From assembly GCA_963750395.1 (NCBI GenBank), contig CAVVQM010000015.1, positions 124,001-188,000 on the forward strand: a stretch of 64,000 bases of DNA, read 5' to 3'. The first letter of the stretch is position 1. The number at the start of each line of letters is the position of its first letter. Shown here piece after piece: positions 52,874 to 61,971 of the stretch. The notes beneath the pieces are model-generated. The model was not told the origin of the DNA, ran no database searches, and saw only the letters and a list, made by a program, of their open reading frames with translations. The position numbers and the translations under genes were made by a program. This DNA is from JADJPO01 sp963750395. Its GTDB lineage: Bacteria; Actinomycetota; Actinomycetes; Actinomycetales; Kineosporiaceae.

Positions 52874-53794
52874 GTGGTGAACCAGGCACAGAACGGGCTC
52901 GCTGTCGTTCTCGACGTCAGCGACACCGACGGGATGAACACGCCCAGGGCCGGGGGGCTCGGACCCACCGGGCGGCCCATGCCGGAGTTTCCCGCCCCCG
53001 CTCCGCTGACGTCGCACGGCCCTGCCCGGGTCATCGCGATGTGCAACCAGAAGGGTGGGGTCGGCAAGACCACGAGCACCATCAACCTGGGTGCGGCACT
53101 GGCCGAGTGCGGCCGCCGGGTGCTGCTGGTGGACTTCGACCCCCAGGGGGCCCTGTCGGTGGGCCTGGGCATCAACCCGCACGAGCTCGACCTGACCGTC
53201 TACTCCCTCCTGATGGACCGCAGGACGGACGTGCGCGAGGTCATCCGGCCGACGAACGTCAAGGACGTCGACCTGCTCCCGGCCAACATCGACCTGTCCG
53301 CGGCCGAGGTGCAACTGGTCAGCGAGGTCGCCCGCGAACAGGTCATGTCCCGGGTCCTGCGCCCGGTGCTGGACGACTACGACGTCATCCTCATCGACTG
53401 CCAGCCCTCGTTGGGGCTGCTCACGGTCAACGCGCTGACCGCTGCGCACGGCGTCGTGATCCCCCTGGAGTGCGAGTTCTTCGCGCTGCGGGGGGTCGCC
53501 CTGCTCGTCGAGACCATCGAGAAGGTCAAGGACCGGCTCAACCCCGGTCTGGAGGTCGACGGCATCCTGGCGACGATGTTCGACCCGCGCACCCTGCACA
53601 GCCGAGAGGTCGTCGCGCGGGTCGTCGAGGCCTTCGGCGACCAGGTCTTCCACACCGTCATCGGGCGCACCGTGAAGTTCCCCGACGCCTCGGTCGCCGC
53701 CGAACCGATCACCACCTATGCCGCCTCGCATGCCGGTGCCTACGCCTACCGGCTGCTCGCCCGGGAACTGATCGCCCGCGGCGGCGCCGCCTAG
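52874..53794 (+). CDS. parA: ParA/Soj-family ATPase
   Basis: Orphan ParA-type ATPase (Rv1708 position), 306 residues, without an adjacent parB. A deviant Walker A is MCNQKGGVGKTTSTIN (residues 56-71; lysines 60 and 65), followed by VLLVDFDPQGALSVGLG and the Walker B region DVILIDCQPSLGLLTVNAL. The ~50-residue N-terminal extension is Pro/Gly-rich. Gene order parA-scpA-scpB points to a role in chromosome organisation with the condensin accessory subunits, but this is inference from neighbourhood. Confidence 0.93.
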   Translation: MVNQAQNGLAVVLDVSDTDGMNTPRAGGLGPTGRPMPEFPAPAPLTSHGPARVIAMCNQKGGVGKTTSTINLGAALAECGRRVLLVDFDPQGALSVGLGINPHELDLTVYSLLMDRRTDVREVIRPTNVKDVDLLPANIDLSAAEVQLVSEVAREQVMSRVLRPVLDDYDVILIDCQPSLGLLTVNALTAAHGVVIPLECEFFALRGVALLVETIEKVKDRLNPGLEVDGILATMFDPRTLHSREVVARVVEAFGDQVFHTVIGRTVKFPDASVAAEPITTYAASHAGAYAYRLLARELIARGGAA

Positions 53795-53795
53795 C

Positions 53796-54755
53796 GTGGC
53801 GGGCACCGTCAGCTCCGACACCGCGATCGAGCGCCCCGACCGGGCGCACCCGGTCCCCGAGCATCCGAGGCAGAGCCAGGCCACAGGCGAGGCGACGTCG
53901 GACAGACCCGCGGGCTTCGCGGTGCACCTGGACAACTTCGAGGGGCCCTTCGACCTGCTGCTCGGGCTGATCTCCAAGCACAAGCTCGACGTCACCGAGA
54001 TCGCCCTTGCCACGGTCACCGACGAGTTCATCGCCTGGATCAGGGCCAAGGGCGACGAGTGGGACCTGGACGAGGCCAGCGAGTTCCTGCTCATCGCCGC
54101 GACGCTGCTGGACCTCAAGGCCGCCCGGCTGCTGCCGGCGGCCGAGGTCGAGGACGACGAGGATCTCGCGCTGCTCGAGGCCCGCGACCTGCTGTTCGCC
54201 CGGCTGCTGCAGTACCGGGCCTTCAAGGACGTCGCGGCCACGCTGGCCGACCGGATGGCCACCGAGTCCCGGCGGCGACCGCGGGCCGTCGGTGTGGAAC
54301 CACAGTTCGCCGCCCTCCTGCCGGAACTCGTCCTCGGCGTCGGTCCGGACCAGCTGGCCATGATCGCCGCGAGGGCCATGCAGCCCAGACCCGAGCCCAC
54401 GATCGGACTGGACCATCTGCATGCCCCGGCGGTGAGCGTGCGCGAACAGGCGGCCCTGATCGTCGAGCGGTTGCGACGGTCCCGGTCGACGAGTTTCCGG
54501 GCCCTGGTCGCCGACGCGGACGCGATGATCGTCGTGGTCGCCCGGTTCCTGGCGCTCCTGGAACTGTTCCGTGAGGGCGCCGTCGCGTTCGACCAGGCCG
54601 CCGCGCTCGGGGAGCTGACGATCCGGTGGACGGGGACCGAGGACGGCGACATCGAGGTCGTCGACGAGTTCGACGACGTCGGCGGTCTTTCCGAACCCGA
54701 CGCCACCGAGGCCCAGGACGACGAGGATGGACCCCGTGAGCCAGCAGACCGATGA
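53796..54755 (+). CDS. scpA: Segregation and condensation protein A
   Basis: Kleisin subunit of the SMC-ScpAB condensin. 319 residues; after a ~40-residue variable N-terminus the conserved block FAVHLDNFEGPFDLLLGLIS and KHKLDVTEIALATVTDEFIA begins. EFLLIAATLLDLKAARLLP and the C-terminal winged-helix (SFRALVADADAMIVVVARFLA, FLALLELFREGAVAFDQAA) are typical. The GTG at 53796 is one base after the parA stop. Its 3' end overlaps scpB by 29 bases. Confidence 0.95.
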   Translation: MAGTVSSDTAIERPDRAHPVPEHPRQSQATGEATSDRPAGFAVHLDNFEGPFDLLLGLISKHKLDVTEIALATVTDEFIAWIRAKGDEWDLDEASEFLLIAATLLDLKAARLLPAAEVEDDEDLALLEARDLLFARLLQYRAFKDVAATLADRMATESRRRPRAVGVEPQFAALLPELVLGVGPDQLAMIAARAMQPRPEPTIGLDHLHAPAVSVREQAALIVERLRRSRSTSFRALVADADAMIVVVARFLALLELFREGAVAFDQAAALGELTIRWTGTEDGDIEVVDEFDDVGGLSEPDATEAQDDEDGPREPADR

Positions 54756-55401
54756 CCCCAACGCCCTCCAGCCCCTGGACCCGGGACCGGGGCCCGTGAC
54801 GGCCACCGGATCCGCGCAGGACCAGCCCGAGCTGGATCTGGACACGCTGCCGTCGGGAGCCCGGGGTGCGCTCGAGGCGGTGCTGATGGTCGTCGACGAA
54901 CCGGTGACGGACCTCGCGCTCGCGGCGGCGTTGAGCATCACCGTGCCCCAGGTCACCGAGCTGATCGCGGAGCTGGCCACCGAGTACGACGAGACGGGAC
55001 GCGGGTTCGAGCTGCGTCGCGTCGCCGGTGGATGGCGGATCTACAGCCGCGCCGAGTACGCGCCGGTCGTGGAACGACTTCTCCTCGAGGGCCAGACCGC
55101 CAGGCTCACCCAGGCCGCGTTGGAGACGCTGGCGATCGTCGCCTACCGTCAACCCGTGAGCCGGGCACGGGTGGGCGCCGTCCGAGGGGTGAACGTGGAC
55201 GCCGTGATGCGCACCCTGATCACCCGCGGGCTGGTCGAGGAGACGGGGCACGACCCCGAGACGGGCGCCGTGCTCTACGGCACCACGACCTACTTCCTGC
55301 ACCGCATCGGGCTGACCAGCATCGAGGAGCTGCCCGCGCTGGCGCCGTTCCTTCCGGAGATGGACGCGCTCGACGAGGTCGGCGTCGGGGGAACGACGTG
55401 A
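54727..55401 (+). CDS. scpB: Segregation and condensation protein B
   Basis: Winged-helix partner of ScpA in the SMC complex; 224 residues. Conserved regions: GALEAVLMVVDEPVTDLALA, RGFELRRVAGGWRIYSRAEY, LTQAALETLAIVAYRQPVSR and RGVNVDAVMRTLITRGLVEE. The ATG at 54727 lies inside the end of scpA; a slightly later ATG/GTG is possible but the overlap is usual for the pair. The stop overlaps rluB by GTGA. Confidence 0.95.
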   Translation: MDPVSQQTDDPNALQPLDPGPGPVTATGSAQDQPELDLDTLPSGARGALEAVLMVVDEPVTDLALAAALSITVPQVTELIAELATEYDETGRGFELRRVAGGWRIYSRAEYAPVVERLLLEGQTARLTQAALETLAIVAYRQPVSRARVGAVRGVNVDAVMRTLITRGLVEETGHDPETGAVLYGTTTYFLHRIGLTSIEELPALAPFLPEMDALDEVGVGGTT

Positions 55402-56246
55402 CGCCGCCGCGTCGGCCGACCGGCGGTCGATCCCGTTCCGGTGCAACCGGTTCCAAGCCTCCCACCCGCCGTCCGCAGCGCCGGGAGCAGCCGCCGCGCG
55501 ACGTCCACGACCCGGACGGCGTGCGCCTGCAGAAGGTGCTCGCGCAGGCCGGGCTCGGATCGCGACGGGCCTGCGAGGAACTCATCGCGGCCGGTCGGGT
55601 CGAGGTGGACGGCCAGACGGTCCGCGAGCTGGGGGTGCGGATCGACCCCCGCCGCGCGGTCGTGCACGTGGACGGTCTGCGGGTGCAACTGGACGAGGGG
55701 CTGATCACGCTCGCCCTGAACAAGCCGACCGGTGTGTTGTCGGCGATGTCCGACCCGTCGGGGCGGCCCACGGTGGCCGACTACGTGGCCGACCGCCCCG
55801 AGCGGCTGTTCCATGTGGGGCGCCTGGACGCCGAGACCGAGGGACTGATCCTGCTCACCAACGACGGGGAACTGGCGAATCGGCTGAGCCACCCGCGCTA
55901 CGAGGTGTCGAAGGTCTATCTGGCCGAGGTCGCGGTCACCGGTGGCAGGGTCCCGCGGGATCTGGGGCAACGCCTCATCGAGGGCATCGACCTGGACGAC
56001 GGCCCGGCCCGGGTGGACTCCTTCGCCGTGGTGGACGCCCGTCCGGGCAAGGCACTGCTCGAGCTGACCCTGCACGACGGACGCAACCGCGTCGTGCGTC
56101 GACTGCTGGAGGCGGCCGGGTACCCCGTGCTGCGGTTGGCCCGCACCCAGATCGGTCCGATCCGGCTCGGGGACCTGCGTTCCGGCCGGACCCGGGTGAT
56201 CTCGGGCGCCGAGCTCGGCAGCCTGATGGCCGACCTCGGTATGTGA
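55398..56246 (+). CDS. rluB: Pseudouridine synthase RluB/RsuA family
   Basis: Converts a 23S rRNA uridine to pseudouridine. 282 residues: a basic ~40-residue N-terminus, an S4 domain (RLQKVLAQAGLGSRRACEEL) and the catalytic domain with LNKPTGVLSAMSDPSGRPTV, HVGRLDAETEGLILLTNDGE holding the catalytic Asp, and LHDGRNRVVRRLLEAAGYPV. Position after scpAB matches Rv1711. Confidence 0.94.
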   Translation: MTPPRRPTGGRSRSGATGSKPPTRRPQRREQPPRDVHDPDGVRLQKVLAQAGLGSRRACEELIAAGRVEVDGQTVRELGVRIDPRRAVVHVDGLRVQLDEGLITLALNKPTGVLSAMSDPSGRPTVADYVADRPERLFHVGRLDAETEGLILLTNDGELANRLSHPRYEVSKVYLAEVAVTGGRVPRDLGQRLIEGIDLDDGPARVDSFAVVDARPGKALLELTLHDGRNRVVRRLLEAAGYPVLRLARTQIGPIRLGDLRSGRTRVISGAELGSLMADLGM

Positions 56247-56282
56247 CCGGCGCGTGATCGCGCCGGCCCTACCCTGAATGCC

Positions 56283-57371
56283 ATGACGACCGTCCGCGTG
56301 GTGGGTACCGGGCTGCTCGGTACCAGCATCGCCCTCGGCCTGCGCCAGCAGGGTGACCGGGTGCTGCTCGCCGACCCGTCACCGACCGCGCTCGAACTGG
56401 CCAGCGACCTGGGGGCGGGCGAACGGGATCCGGGCGACGTCTCGATCGATCTGGTGGTGGTGGCTGCCCCGCCGGACGTCAGCGCCCCGGTGGTGCTCGC
56501 CGAACTCGACGCACACCCCTCGGCCACCGTCTGTGACGTGGCGAGCGTCAAGGCCTCGGTTCTGGACGACGTGATCACGGGCGGCGGGGACGTCGCTCGC
56601 TACGTCGGGACCCACCCGATGGCCGGCCGGGAGCGGTCCGGCGCGGTGGCCGCCCGGGGCGATCTGTTCCTCGGCCGGCCCTGGGTGATCTGCCCCTCGG
56701 CCAAGGCCGAGGTCGCGCGGGTCGAGGCCGTTCGCCGGCTGGTCTCCGCCCTGGGGGCGCAGGCGATCGACATGGATCCGGTCGAGCACGACCGAGCCGT
56801 CGCGCTGGTCTCCCATGCGCCCCAGGTGATGTCGTCGCTGATCGCGGCCCGCCTGCGGGCGGCGTCCGAGGACGCCGTCGGCATCGCCGGGCAGGGGCTG
56901 CGCGATCAGACCCGGATCGCCGCCAGCGACCCCTCGCTCTGGGCGCAGATCCTGTCCGGCAACGCCTCGGCGGTCGCCGAGGTGCTGCGTGGGCTGCGCG
57001 GCGATCTGGACGAGGTCCTGAGCGCGTTGACCGCCCTGGCCGATCCGGGCCCGGACGGCGCGGCGCCCGGCGCGCGCGCCGTCCTGGCTCGCGCGGTGGC
57101 GGCCGGGAACGCCGGCCGGGAGCGCCTGCCCGGCAAGCATGGTGCCCGGCCGACGACCTACTCCGTGGTCACCGTGGTCATCCCCGACCAGCCGGGTGTC
57201 CTCGGCCGGGTGTTCGCCGATATCGGCGACTTCGGGGTCAACGTCGAGGAACTGGCCCTGGAACACGCCCCGGGCCGAGCGGTCGGTCTGCTGGAGCTGT
57301 CGGTGCTGCCCGGTGCCCGCGAGCACCTCGAGACCTCCCTGACCGCCCGGGGCTGGCGCGTCGTCAGCTGA
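56283..57371 (+). CDS. tyrA: Prephenate dehydrogenase
   Basis: NAD-dependent enzyme of tyrosine synthesis (EC 1.3.1.12), 362 residues. N-terminal Rossmann fold VRVVGTGLLGTSIALGLRQQ, CDVASVKASVLDDVI, YVGTHPMAGRERSGAVAAR with the conserved His, and DHDRAVALVSHAPQ-type block read here as EHDRAVALVSHAPQVMSSLI. A C-terminal ACT domain (VVTVVIPDQPGVLGRVFADI) may bind tyrosine for feedback. ATG at 56283 lies seven bases after TACCCT (56270-56275). This gene is inserted between rluB and cmk relative to mycobacteria. Its end overlaps the convergent esterase by 8 bases. Confidence 0.93.
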   Translation: MTTVRVVGTGLLGTSIALGLRQQGDRVLLADPSPTALELASDLGAGERDPGDVSIDLVVVAAPPDVSAPVVLAELDAHPSATVCDVASVKASVLDDVITGGGDVARYVGTHPMAGRERSGAVAARGDLFLGRPWVICPSAKAEVARVEAVRRLVSALGAQAIDMDPVEHDRAVALVSHAPQVMSSLIAARLRAASEDAVGIAGQGLRDQTRIAASDPSLWAQILSGNASAVAEVLRGLRGDLDEVLSALTALADPGPDGAAPGARAVLARAVAAGNAGRERLPGKHGARPTTYSVVTVVIPDQPGVLGRVFADIGDFGVNVEELALEHAPGRAVGLLELSVLPGAREHLETSLTARGWRVVS

Positions 57372-58176
57372 GGCCGGGCCGCGGGAGCGGAAGCCAGTCC
57401 AGCACCTGCTGGATCTGCTGGTCCCACAGGCCCCATTCATGATCGCCCGGTGTGATCGAGGTGGTCGGGGTGATCCCGCGCCGTGCGCAGGCGTCGAGCA
57501 GGGCCCGGTTGGCGGGATAGAGCACGTCGTCGGTTCCGCAGCCGACCCACAGCCTCGGCAGGGCCGAGGGGTCCACCTGCTGCAGCAGCGCGAACAGATC
57601 GTCCTCGGGCGGCACCCGCAGGTCGGGCCCGAAGATCCGCTGCCACATGGCGTCGTCCGTGTCGTCCTTCCGGTCGTCATTGCGGTCGTCGTTGCGGTCG
57701 TCGATGCGGTCGGCGACGTCCACGGCCCCCGACAGCGACGCCGCCGCGGCGAATCGCTCGGGCCGGCGCAGGGCGAGCTTCAGCGCGCCGTAGCCGCCCA
57801 TGGACAGGCCCGCGACGAAGGTGTCCTCCCGAAGGGGTGAGATCCGGAAGAACGTGGCTGCGAGCTGGGGCAGTTCCTCACTGACGAATGTCCAGTATCG
57901 ACCGCCGAAGGCCTCGTCGGTGTAGAAACTGCGGTTGACCGCGGGCATCACCACCGCCAGACCGAGGTCGGCCGCGTAGCGCTCGATCGACGTGCGACGC
58001 AGCCAGATGGTGTCGTCGTCGCTGAGGCCGTGCAGCAGATACAGCACCGGTGCCGGCCCCGACGAGGCCCTGCCCGCCATCCCGATCTGTCCGGTGGTCC
58101 GCTGCGGCAGAATGACCGTCATCGAGCTGGACAGTCCCAACGTCTCGGAGAAGAACTCACATCGAAGGTGCGCCAT
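57364..58176 (-). CDS. Alpha/beta-hydrolase of the esterase D/tributyrin-esterase family
   Basis: About 270 residues. N-terminus MAHLRCEFFSETLGLSSSMT and YLLHGLSDDDTIWLRRTSIE match the FrmB/EstA-like esterase family; the nucleophile elbow is AGLSMGGYGALKLALRRPE with Ser in GLSMGG, and the catalytic His is in GDHEWGLWDQQIQ. An insert DDRNDDRNDDRKDDTDD is encoded by 12-bp tandem repeats (about 57655-57715), absent from typical family members. ATG at 58176 lies seven bases after a minus-strand TATCGT box. Substrate unknown (acyl ester or S-formyl thiol). Confidence 0.85.
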   Translation of the reverse strand: MAHLRCEFFSETLGLSSSMTVILPQRTTGQIGMAGRASSGPAPVLYLLHGLSDDDTIWLRRTSIERYAADLGLAVVMPAVNRSFYTDEAFGGRYWTFVSEELPQLAATFFRISPLREDTFVAGLSMGGYGALKLALRRPERFAAAASLSGAVDVADRIDDRNDDRNDDRKDDTDDAMWQRIFGPDLRVPPEDDLFALLQQVDPSALPRLWVGCGTDDVLYPANRALLDACARRGITPTTSITPGDHEWGLWDQQIQQVLDWLPLPRPGLS

Positions 58177-58224
58177 GGCGCGCACGATAGTCGTGGTGAC
58201 GGACCGACGAACCTTGGGCTGCGC

Positions 58225-58821
58225 TCACCGATCGACAGTCGTCACGATGCCGGCCGCCCGCGCCGCCTGCGCGTAGGCGGCGGCCAGGTCGTCCAGCCGG
58301 GCGTGGGCGTTCAGCCCGCTGGGGTTCGGGACGACGAACAGCGCCGCACCCTCCAGATCGTCCTCCTGGCGTCCGGCCCGCGCACGAGGCAGCCCGAAGG
58401 CCGTGCGATACGCGGTGATCCCGGCGATCGCGACCACCCGTGGACGGCGTTCGCGCACCAGCGCGCCCAGCCGTTGCGCGCCGTCGCGCAGTTCCGCTGC
58501 GTCCAACTCGTCGGCCCGGGCGGTCGCGCGCGCCGACAGGTTGGTGATGCCGATCCCCAGACCGAGCAGCTCGTCACGATCCGCCGGCGCGAAGCCGTCC
58601 GCGACGTCGAACGGGTGGCTGATGATCCCGGCGGCGGCCAGTGCCGGGTAGAACCGGTTGCCGGGCCGCGCGAAGTGAGTGTTCACGGCGGCGGTCCACA
58701 GCCCCGGATTGATGCCGACGAAGAGCAGTCGCAGGTCGTCCGGAAGCAGGTCGTCGACGTGGGCGCCCCGGAAGGACTCCAGCTCGGCCCTGGTGAGCCC
58801 ACGGCGCGCGCGGCGGATCAC
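58225..58821 (-). CDS. mug: Mismatch-specific uracil/thymine DNA glycosylase (Mug/TDG family)
   Basis: A 198-residue member of the uracil-DNA glycosylase superfamily, Mug type. The catalytic-loop motif LLFVGINPGLWTAAVNTHFA (GINPG) is diagnostic, followed by RPGNRFYPALAAAGI and the VVPNPSGLNAH motif. It would remove uracil or thymine from G mismatches and ethenocytosine. GTG at 58821 overlaps the stop of the upstream thioesterase gene by four bases, so the two are co-transcribed. Confidence 0.9.
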   Translation of the reverse strand: MIRRARRGLTRAELESFRGAHVDDLLPDDLRLLFVGINPGLWTAAVNTHFARPGNRFYPALAAAGIISHPFDVADGFAPADRDELLGLGIGITNLSARATARADELDAAELRDGAQRLGALVRERRPRVVAIAGITAYRTAFGLPRARAGRQEDDLEGAALFVVPNPSGLNAHARLDDLAAAYAQAARAAGIVTTVDR

Positions 58822-59645
58822 CCGCCGGTCCAGCGCGCCAACTGTCGGGACTGCACGATCAGGCGTCCGGTGGCATCGCGCACCAGGGCGTTCTCGTCGA
58901 GGAAACCATCGGCGACATGGTGGGTCTCGGCCTCGACCGACAGCGATCCCGGACCGGGGCGGGCGCGGACGTGGGCGGTCAGCTCCACGGTCGGCACCCA
59001 CCCCTGGCGGCCGAGCACGTTCCAGACCGCCGGTGGCGTGACATCACAGGCCACCAGCGCCGCGAGCTGGTCGGTGGGGGCAACGTCCACGACCGCGCGC
59101 ACCAGTGCACGATCGCCGATCCGCCCCGCGGCGAATCCGACGGTGGACAGCACGAGTCGCTCGGCGAACTGCTCAGCGATGCGTGGCACCGCGAACGGCA
59201 TGCCGGCCGAGCCGGCGGGAGGGCTCAGTGGTTCGGCGCCGGGATCCCAGGCCTCGACGTCGCTCCAGGTCGGCCCCTCGATGCCGCTCCGGTCGCCGAC
59301 CGAGACCATCGCGGCGAGCACCACCTCGTCGTCCTGGCCGGCCCTGACCTGCCAGGACGCGAATCGCCTGCTCCCGCCGATCAGATTCACCTGCAGGCGT
59401 ATCGGCCCGGGGGCGGCCTTGCGCAGGAAGTGCACGGTCACCGTGAACACGTCGGGTCGGCTCGAGGCGAGCAGGGCCGACTTCGCAGCCAACGCCGTCA
59501 GGTAGCCGCCGTGCGGGATGCCGAAGACGTCGAAGCCGTCGAGGATCTCGGCGTCCACACCGGTGGAGTCCGGCCCCGTCCCCTCGGCGATGCGCATGGC
59601 CAGGGCGTCGGACAAGCCGATACGCCCGCTCAGCTCTGACATCAC
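58818..59645 (-). CDS. Thioesterase-family protein (TesB-like double hotdog)
   Basis: A 275-residue protein with the two-hotdog acyl-CoA thioesterase pattern: FGIPHGGYLTALAAKSALLA, PDVFTVTVHFLRKAAPGPIR and a second half with VPTVELTAHVRARPGPGSLS and HHVADGFLDENALVRDATGR. Such actinobacterial proteins are annotated as acyl-CoA thioesterase-like; the catalytic Asp/Gln positions could not be checked. The start (59645, ATGATG) has a gtggagg ribosome-binding site, with TAGGGT upstream. First gene of a two-gene minus-strand unit with mug. Confidence 0.8.
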   Translation of the reverse strand: MMSELSGRIGLSDALAMRIAEGTGPDSTGVDAEILDGFDVFGIPHGGYLTALAAKSALLASSRPDVFTVTVHFLRKAAPGPIRLQVNLIGGSRRFASWQVRAGQDDEVVLAAMVSVGDRSGIEGPTWSDVEAWDPGAEPLSPPAGSAGMPFAVPRIAEQFAERLVLSTVGFAAGRIGDRALVRAVVDVAPTDQLAALVACDVTPPAVWNVLGRQGWVPTVELTAHVRARPGPGSLSVEAETHHVADGFLDENALVRDATGRLIVQSRQLARWTGG

Positions 59646-59809
59646 ACCTCCACAGATCGTGCCAACGGCCGCACCCTAGCCGGGTGAGTGACCCGCGCCT
59701 CGACGCCGGCCGTCGCCGCCTGGTCATCGCCGTCGCAAGGTCATCGGAACGGGCACCCTTCGATGAACGGATAGGCTGAGTCGGTTGCGATTCGAGTGGA
59801 GGTCGAGGG

Positions 59810-60541
59810 GTGACTGTCGACGCCGGCGCCGAGCGCCGCGAAGGGTTGATCGTCGCCATCGACGGTCCGTCCGGGTCCGGCAAGTCGAGCGTGTCCCGGG
59901 AGGTGGCCCGCCGTCTGGGTCTGGCCTACCTGGACACCGGCGCGATGTACCGGGCCCTGACCTGGTCCGTGCTGGAGGCGGGACTCGACCTGTCCGCCGA
60001 TCCGGACGCCCAGCGGGCCGTCGCGGACCACTCGGTCGCGCTCGACCTCACGATCTCCACCGATCCCTCTCAGGCCCGGGTCTCGGTGGCCGGGACGGAC
60101 GTCACCACCGCCATCCGCGAGCAGCGCATCTCGGAGTCGGTCAGCGCCGTGGCCACCAATCTGGGCGTGCGCTCCGACCTTGTGGCCCGTCAGCAGGCGA
60201 TCATGGCCGCGGCCGGCGCCCGGAACGGGATCGTCGTCGAGGGCCGTGACATCACCACCGTGGTCGCCCCGGACGCCGACGTGCGGATCCTGTTGACCGC
60301 CAGTGCGCAGGCCCGGCTGGCGCGGCGGGCGCTGGAGGTTCACGGACAGGCCGATGAGCAGGCCGTCGCCGCCGTGCAGGACGTCGTGCTGCGCCGTGAT
60401 GCGGACGACGCGACCGTGTCCTCCTTCCACCTGCCGTCCGAGGGGGTCGTGGAGCTGGACTCCTCGGGGTTGGACTTCGAGGAGACCATCGCCGCGGTGC
60501 TGGCGGTCTGTGTGACCCGCGCCGGCGGGGTGCACGCGTGA
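59810..60541 (+). CDS. cmk: Cytidylate kinase
   Basis: Phosphorylates CMP and dCMP (EC 2.7.4.25), 243 residues. P-loop VAIDGPSGSGKSSVSREVAR, YLDTGAMYRALTWSVLEAGL and VVEGRDITTVVAPDADVRIL are typical; the lid region reads RRDADDATVSSFHLPSEGVV. GTG at 59810 has ggaggtcgagg upstream. Overlaps der by four bases, as in many actinobacteria. The 164 bases before it (59646-59809) hold the divergent promoters and a TAGGCT box near 59770. Confidence 0.95.
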   Translation: MTVDAGAERREGLIVAIDGPSGSGKSSVSREVARRLGLAYLDTGAMYRALTWSVLEAGLDLSADPDAQRAVADHSVALDLTISTDPSQARVSVAGTDVTTAIREQRISESVSAVATNLGVRSDLVARQQAIMAAAGARNGIVVEGRDITTVVAPDADVRILLTASAQARLARRALEVHGQADEQAVAAVQDVVLRRDADDATVSSFHLPSEGVVELDSSGLDFEETIAAVLAVCVTRAGGVHA

Positions 60542-61971
60542 ACACCCCCGATGCCGGCCGCGCCCTGCAGGCCGCGCTGGTCGACTACGACCTGACCGAG
60601 GATGACCGGGCGCTGCTCGAGGACGGGCCCGATGGCCTCGGCGGCCCCGCCCGCCAGGGGCCGCTGCCGGTGCTCGCGGTCGTCGGCCGACCGAACGTCG
60701 GCAAGTCGACCATGGTCAACCGCGTGCTCGGGCGGCGTGAGGCCGTCGTCCAGGACGTTCCGGGGGTGACCCGCGACCGGGTCAGCTACGAGGCCGAGTG
60801 GGCCGGCCGGCGCTTCCTGGTCATCGACACCGGCGGTTGGGAACGTGACCTGCGTGGTCTGTCGGCGCGAGTCGCCGAGCAGGCGGAGATCGCCATCGAG
60901 CTCGCCGACGCCGTCCTGTTCGTGGTCGATGCCACGGTCGGCGCCACAGACACGGACGAGGCGGTGGTGAAGCTGTTGCGGCGCAGCGGGAAACCGGTGG
61001 TGCTGGCCGCCAACAAGGTGGACGACGCCCGCGGCGAGGCCGACGCCACCTATCTGTGGAGCCTCGGCCTGGGTGAGCCCCATCCCGTCTCGGCGATCCA
61101 CGGCCGCGGCAGCGGCGACCTGCTCGACGCGTGCCTGGCCGTGCTGCCGCTCACCTCCGCCGTCGGTGGGGACCTCGACACGAGCGTGCGCCGGGTGGCG
61201 TTGCTCGGGCGGCCGAACGTGGGCAAATCCAGTCTGCTGAACGCGGTGGCCGGCAGCGAGCGGGTCGTCGTGGACGCCACGGCGGGCACCACCCGTGACC
61301 CGGTCGACGAGGTGGTCGAGATCGGTGGGCGGCCATGGCGGATGGTCGACACCGCCGGCATCCGGCGCAAGGTCCGCCAGAGCCACGGCGCGGACTTCTA
61401 CGCCTCGCTGCGGACGCAGGCAGCCCTGGAGAAGGCCGAGGTGGCGATCGTCCTGCTCGACGCCTCCGAGCCGTTGACCGAGCAGGACACCCGCGTCGTC
61501 CAGATGGTCGTCGATTCGGGCCGGGCGCTGGTGATCGCCTACAACAAGTGGGATCTGGTCGATGAGGAACGTCGCCGCTACCTGGAACGGGAGTACGAGA
61601 AGGACCTGGTGCAGGTGCAGTGGGCGCCACGCGTCAACGTCTCGGCGTTGACCCGTCGCCACGTCGACCGGCTGCAGCCCGCCCTCGATGTCGCTCTCGG
61701 CTCCTGGGAGCAGCGGATCCCGACCTCGCGGTTGAACGGGCTGCTCGCCGAGATCGCGGCCGCGCATCCGCACCCGCTGCGGGGCGGCAAGCAGCCACGG
61801 ATCCTGTTCGGCACGCAGGCGGCCACCCGTCCGCCGCGGTTCGTGTTGTTCACGACCGGGTTCCTCGAGGCCGGGTACCGCCGTTTCATCGAGCGCCGGT
61901 TGCGGGAGTCGTTCGGTTTCGAGGGCACCCCGATCGAGGTGTCGGTCCGGCCACGGGAGAAGCGGAAATGA
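60538..61971 (+). CDS. der: Ribosome biogenesis GTPase Der (EngA)
   Basis: Two tandem GTPase domains assist 50S assembly; 477 residues. First domain: VVGRPNVGKSTMVNRVLGRR, DVPGVTRDRV, DTGGWE, NKVD. Second domain: LLGRPNVGKSSLLNAVAGSE, GTTRDPVDEVVEI, DTAGIRRK, NKWD. The KH-like C-terminal domain ends with FIERRLRESFGFEGTPIEV and a short basic tail. GTG at 60538 overlaps cmk; the stop overlaps the ATG of tex. Confidence 0.97.
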   Translation: MNTPDAGRALQAALVDYDLTEDDRALLEDGPDGLGGPARQGPLPVLAVVGRPNVGKSTMVNRVLGRREAVVQDVPGVTRDRVSYEAEWAGRRFLVIDTGGWERDLRGLSARVAEQAEIAIELADAVLFVVDATVGATDTDEAVVKLLRRSGKPVVLAANKVDDARGEADATYLWSLGLGEPHPVSAIHGRGSGDLLDACLAVLPLTSAVGGDLDTSVRRVALLGRPNVGKSSLLNAVAGSERVVVDATAGTTRDPVDEVVEIGGRPWRMVDTAGIRRKVRQSHGADFYASLRTQAALEKAEVAIVLLDASEPLTEQDTRVVQMVVDSGRALVIAYNKWDLVDEERRRYLEREYEKDLVQVQWAPRVNVSALTRRHVDRLQPALDVALGSWEQRIPTSRLNGLLAEIAAAHPHPLRGGKQPRILFGTQAATRPPRFVLFTTGFLEAGYRRFIERRLRESFGFEGTPIEVSVRPREKRK

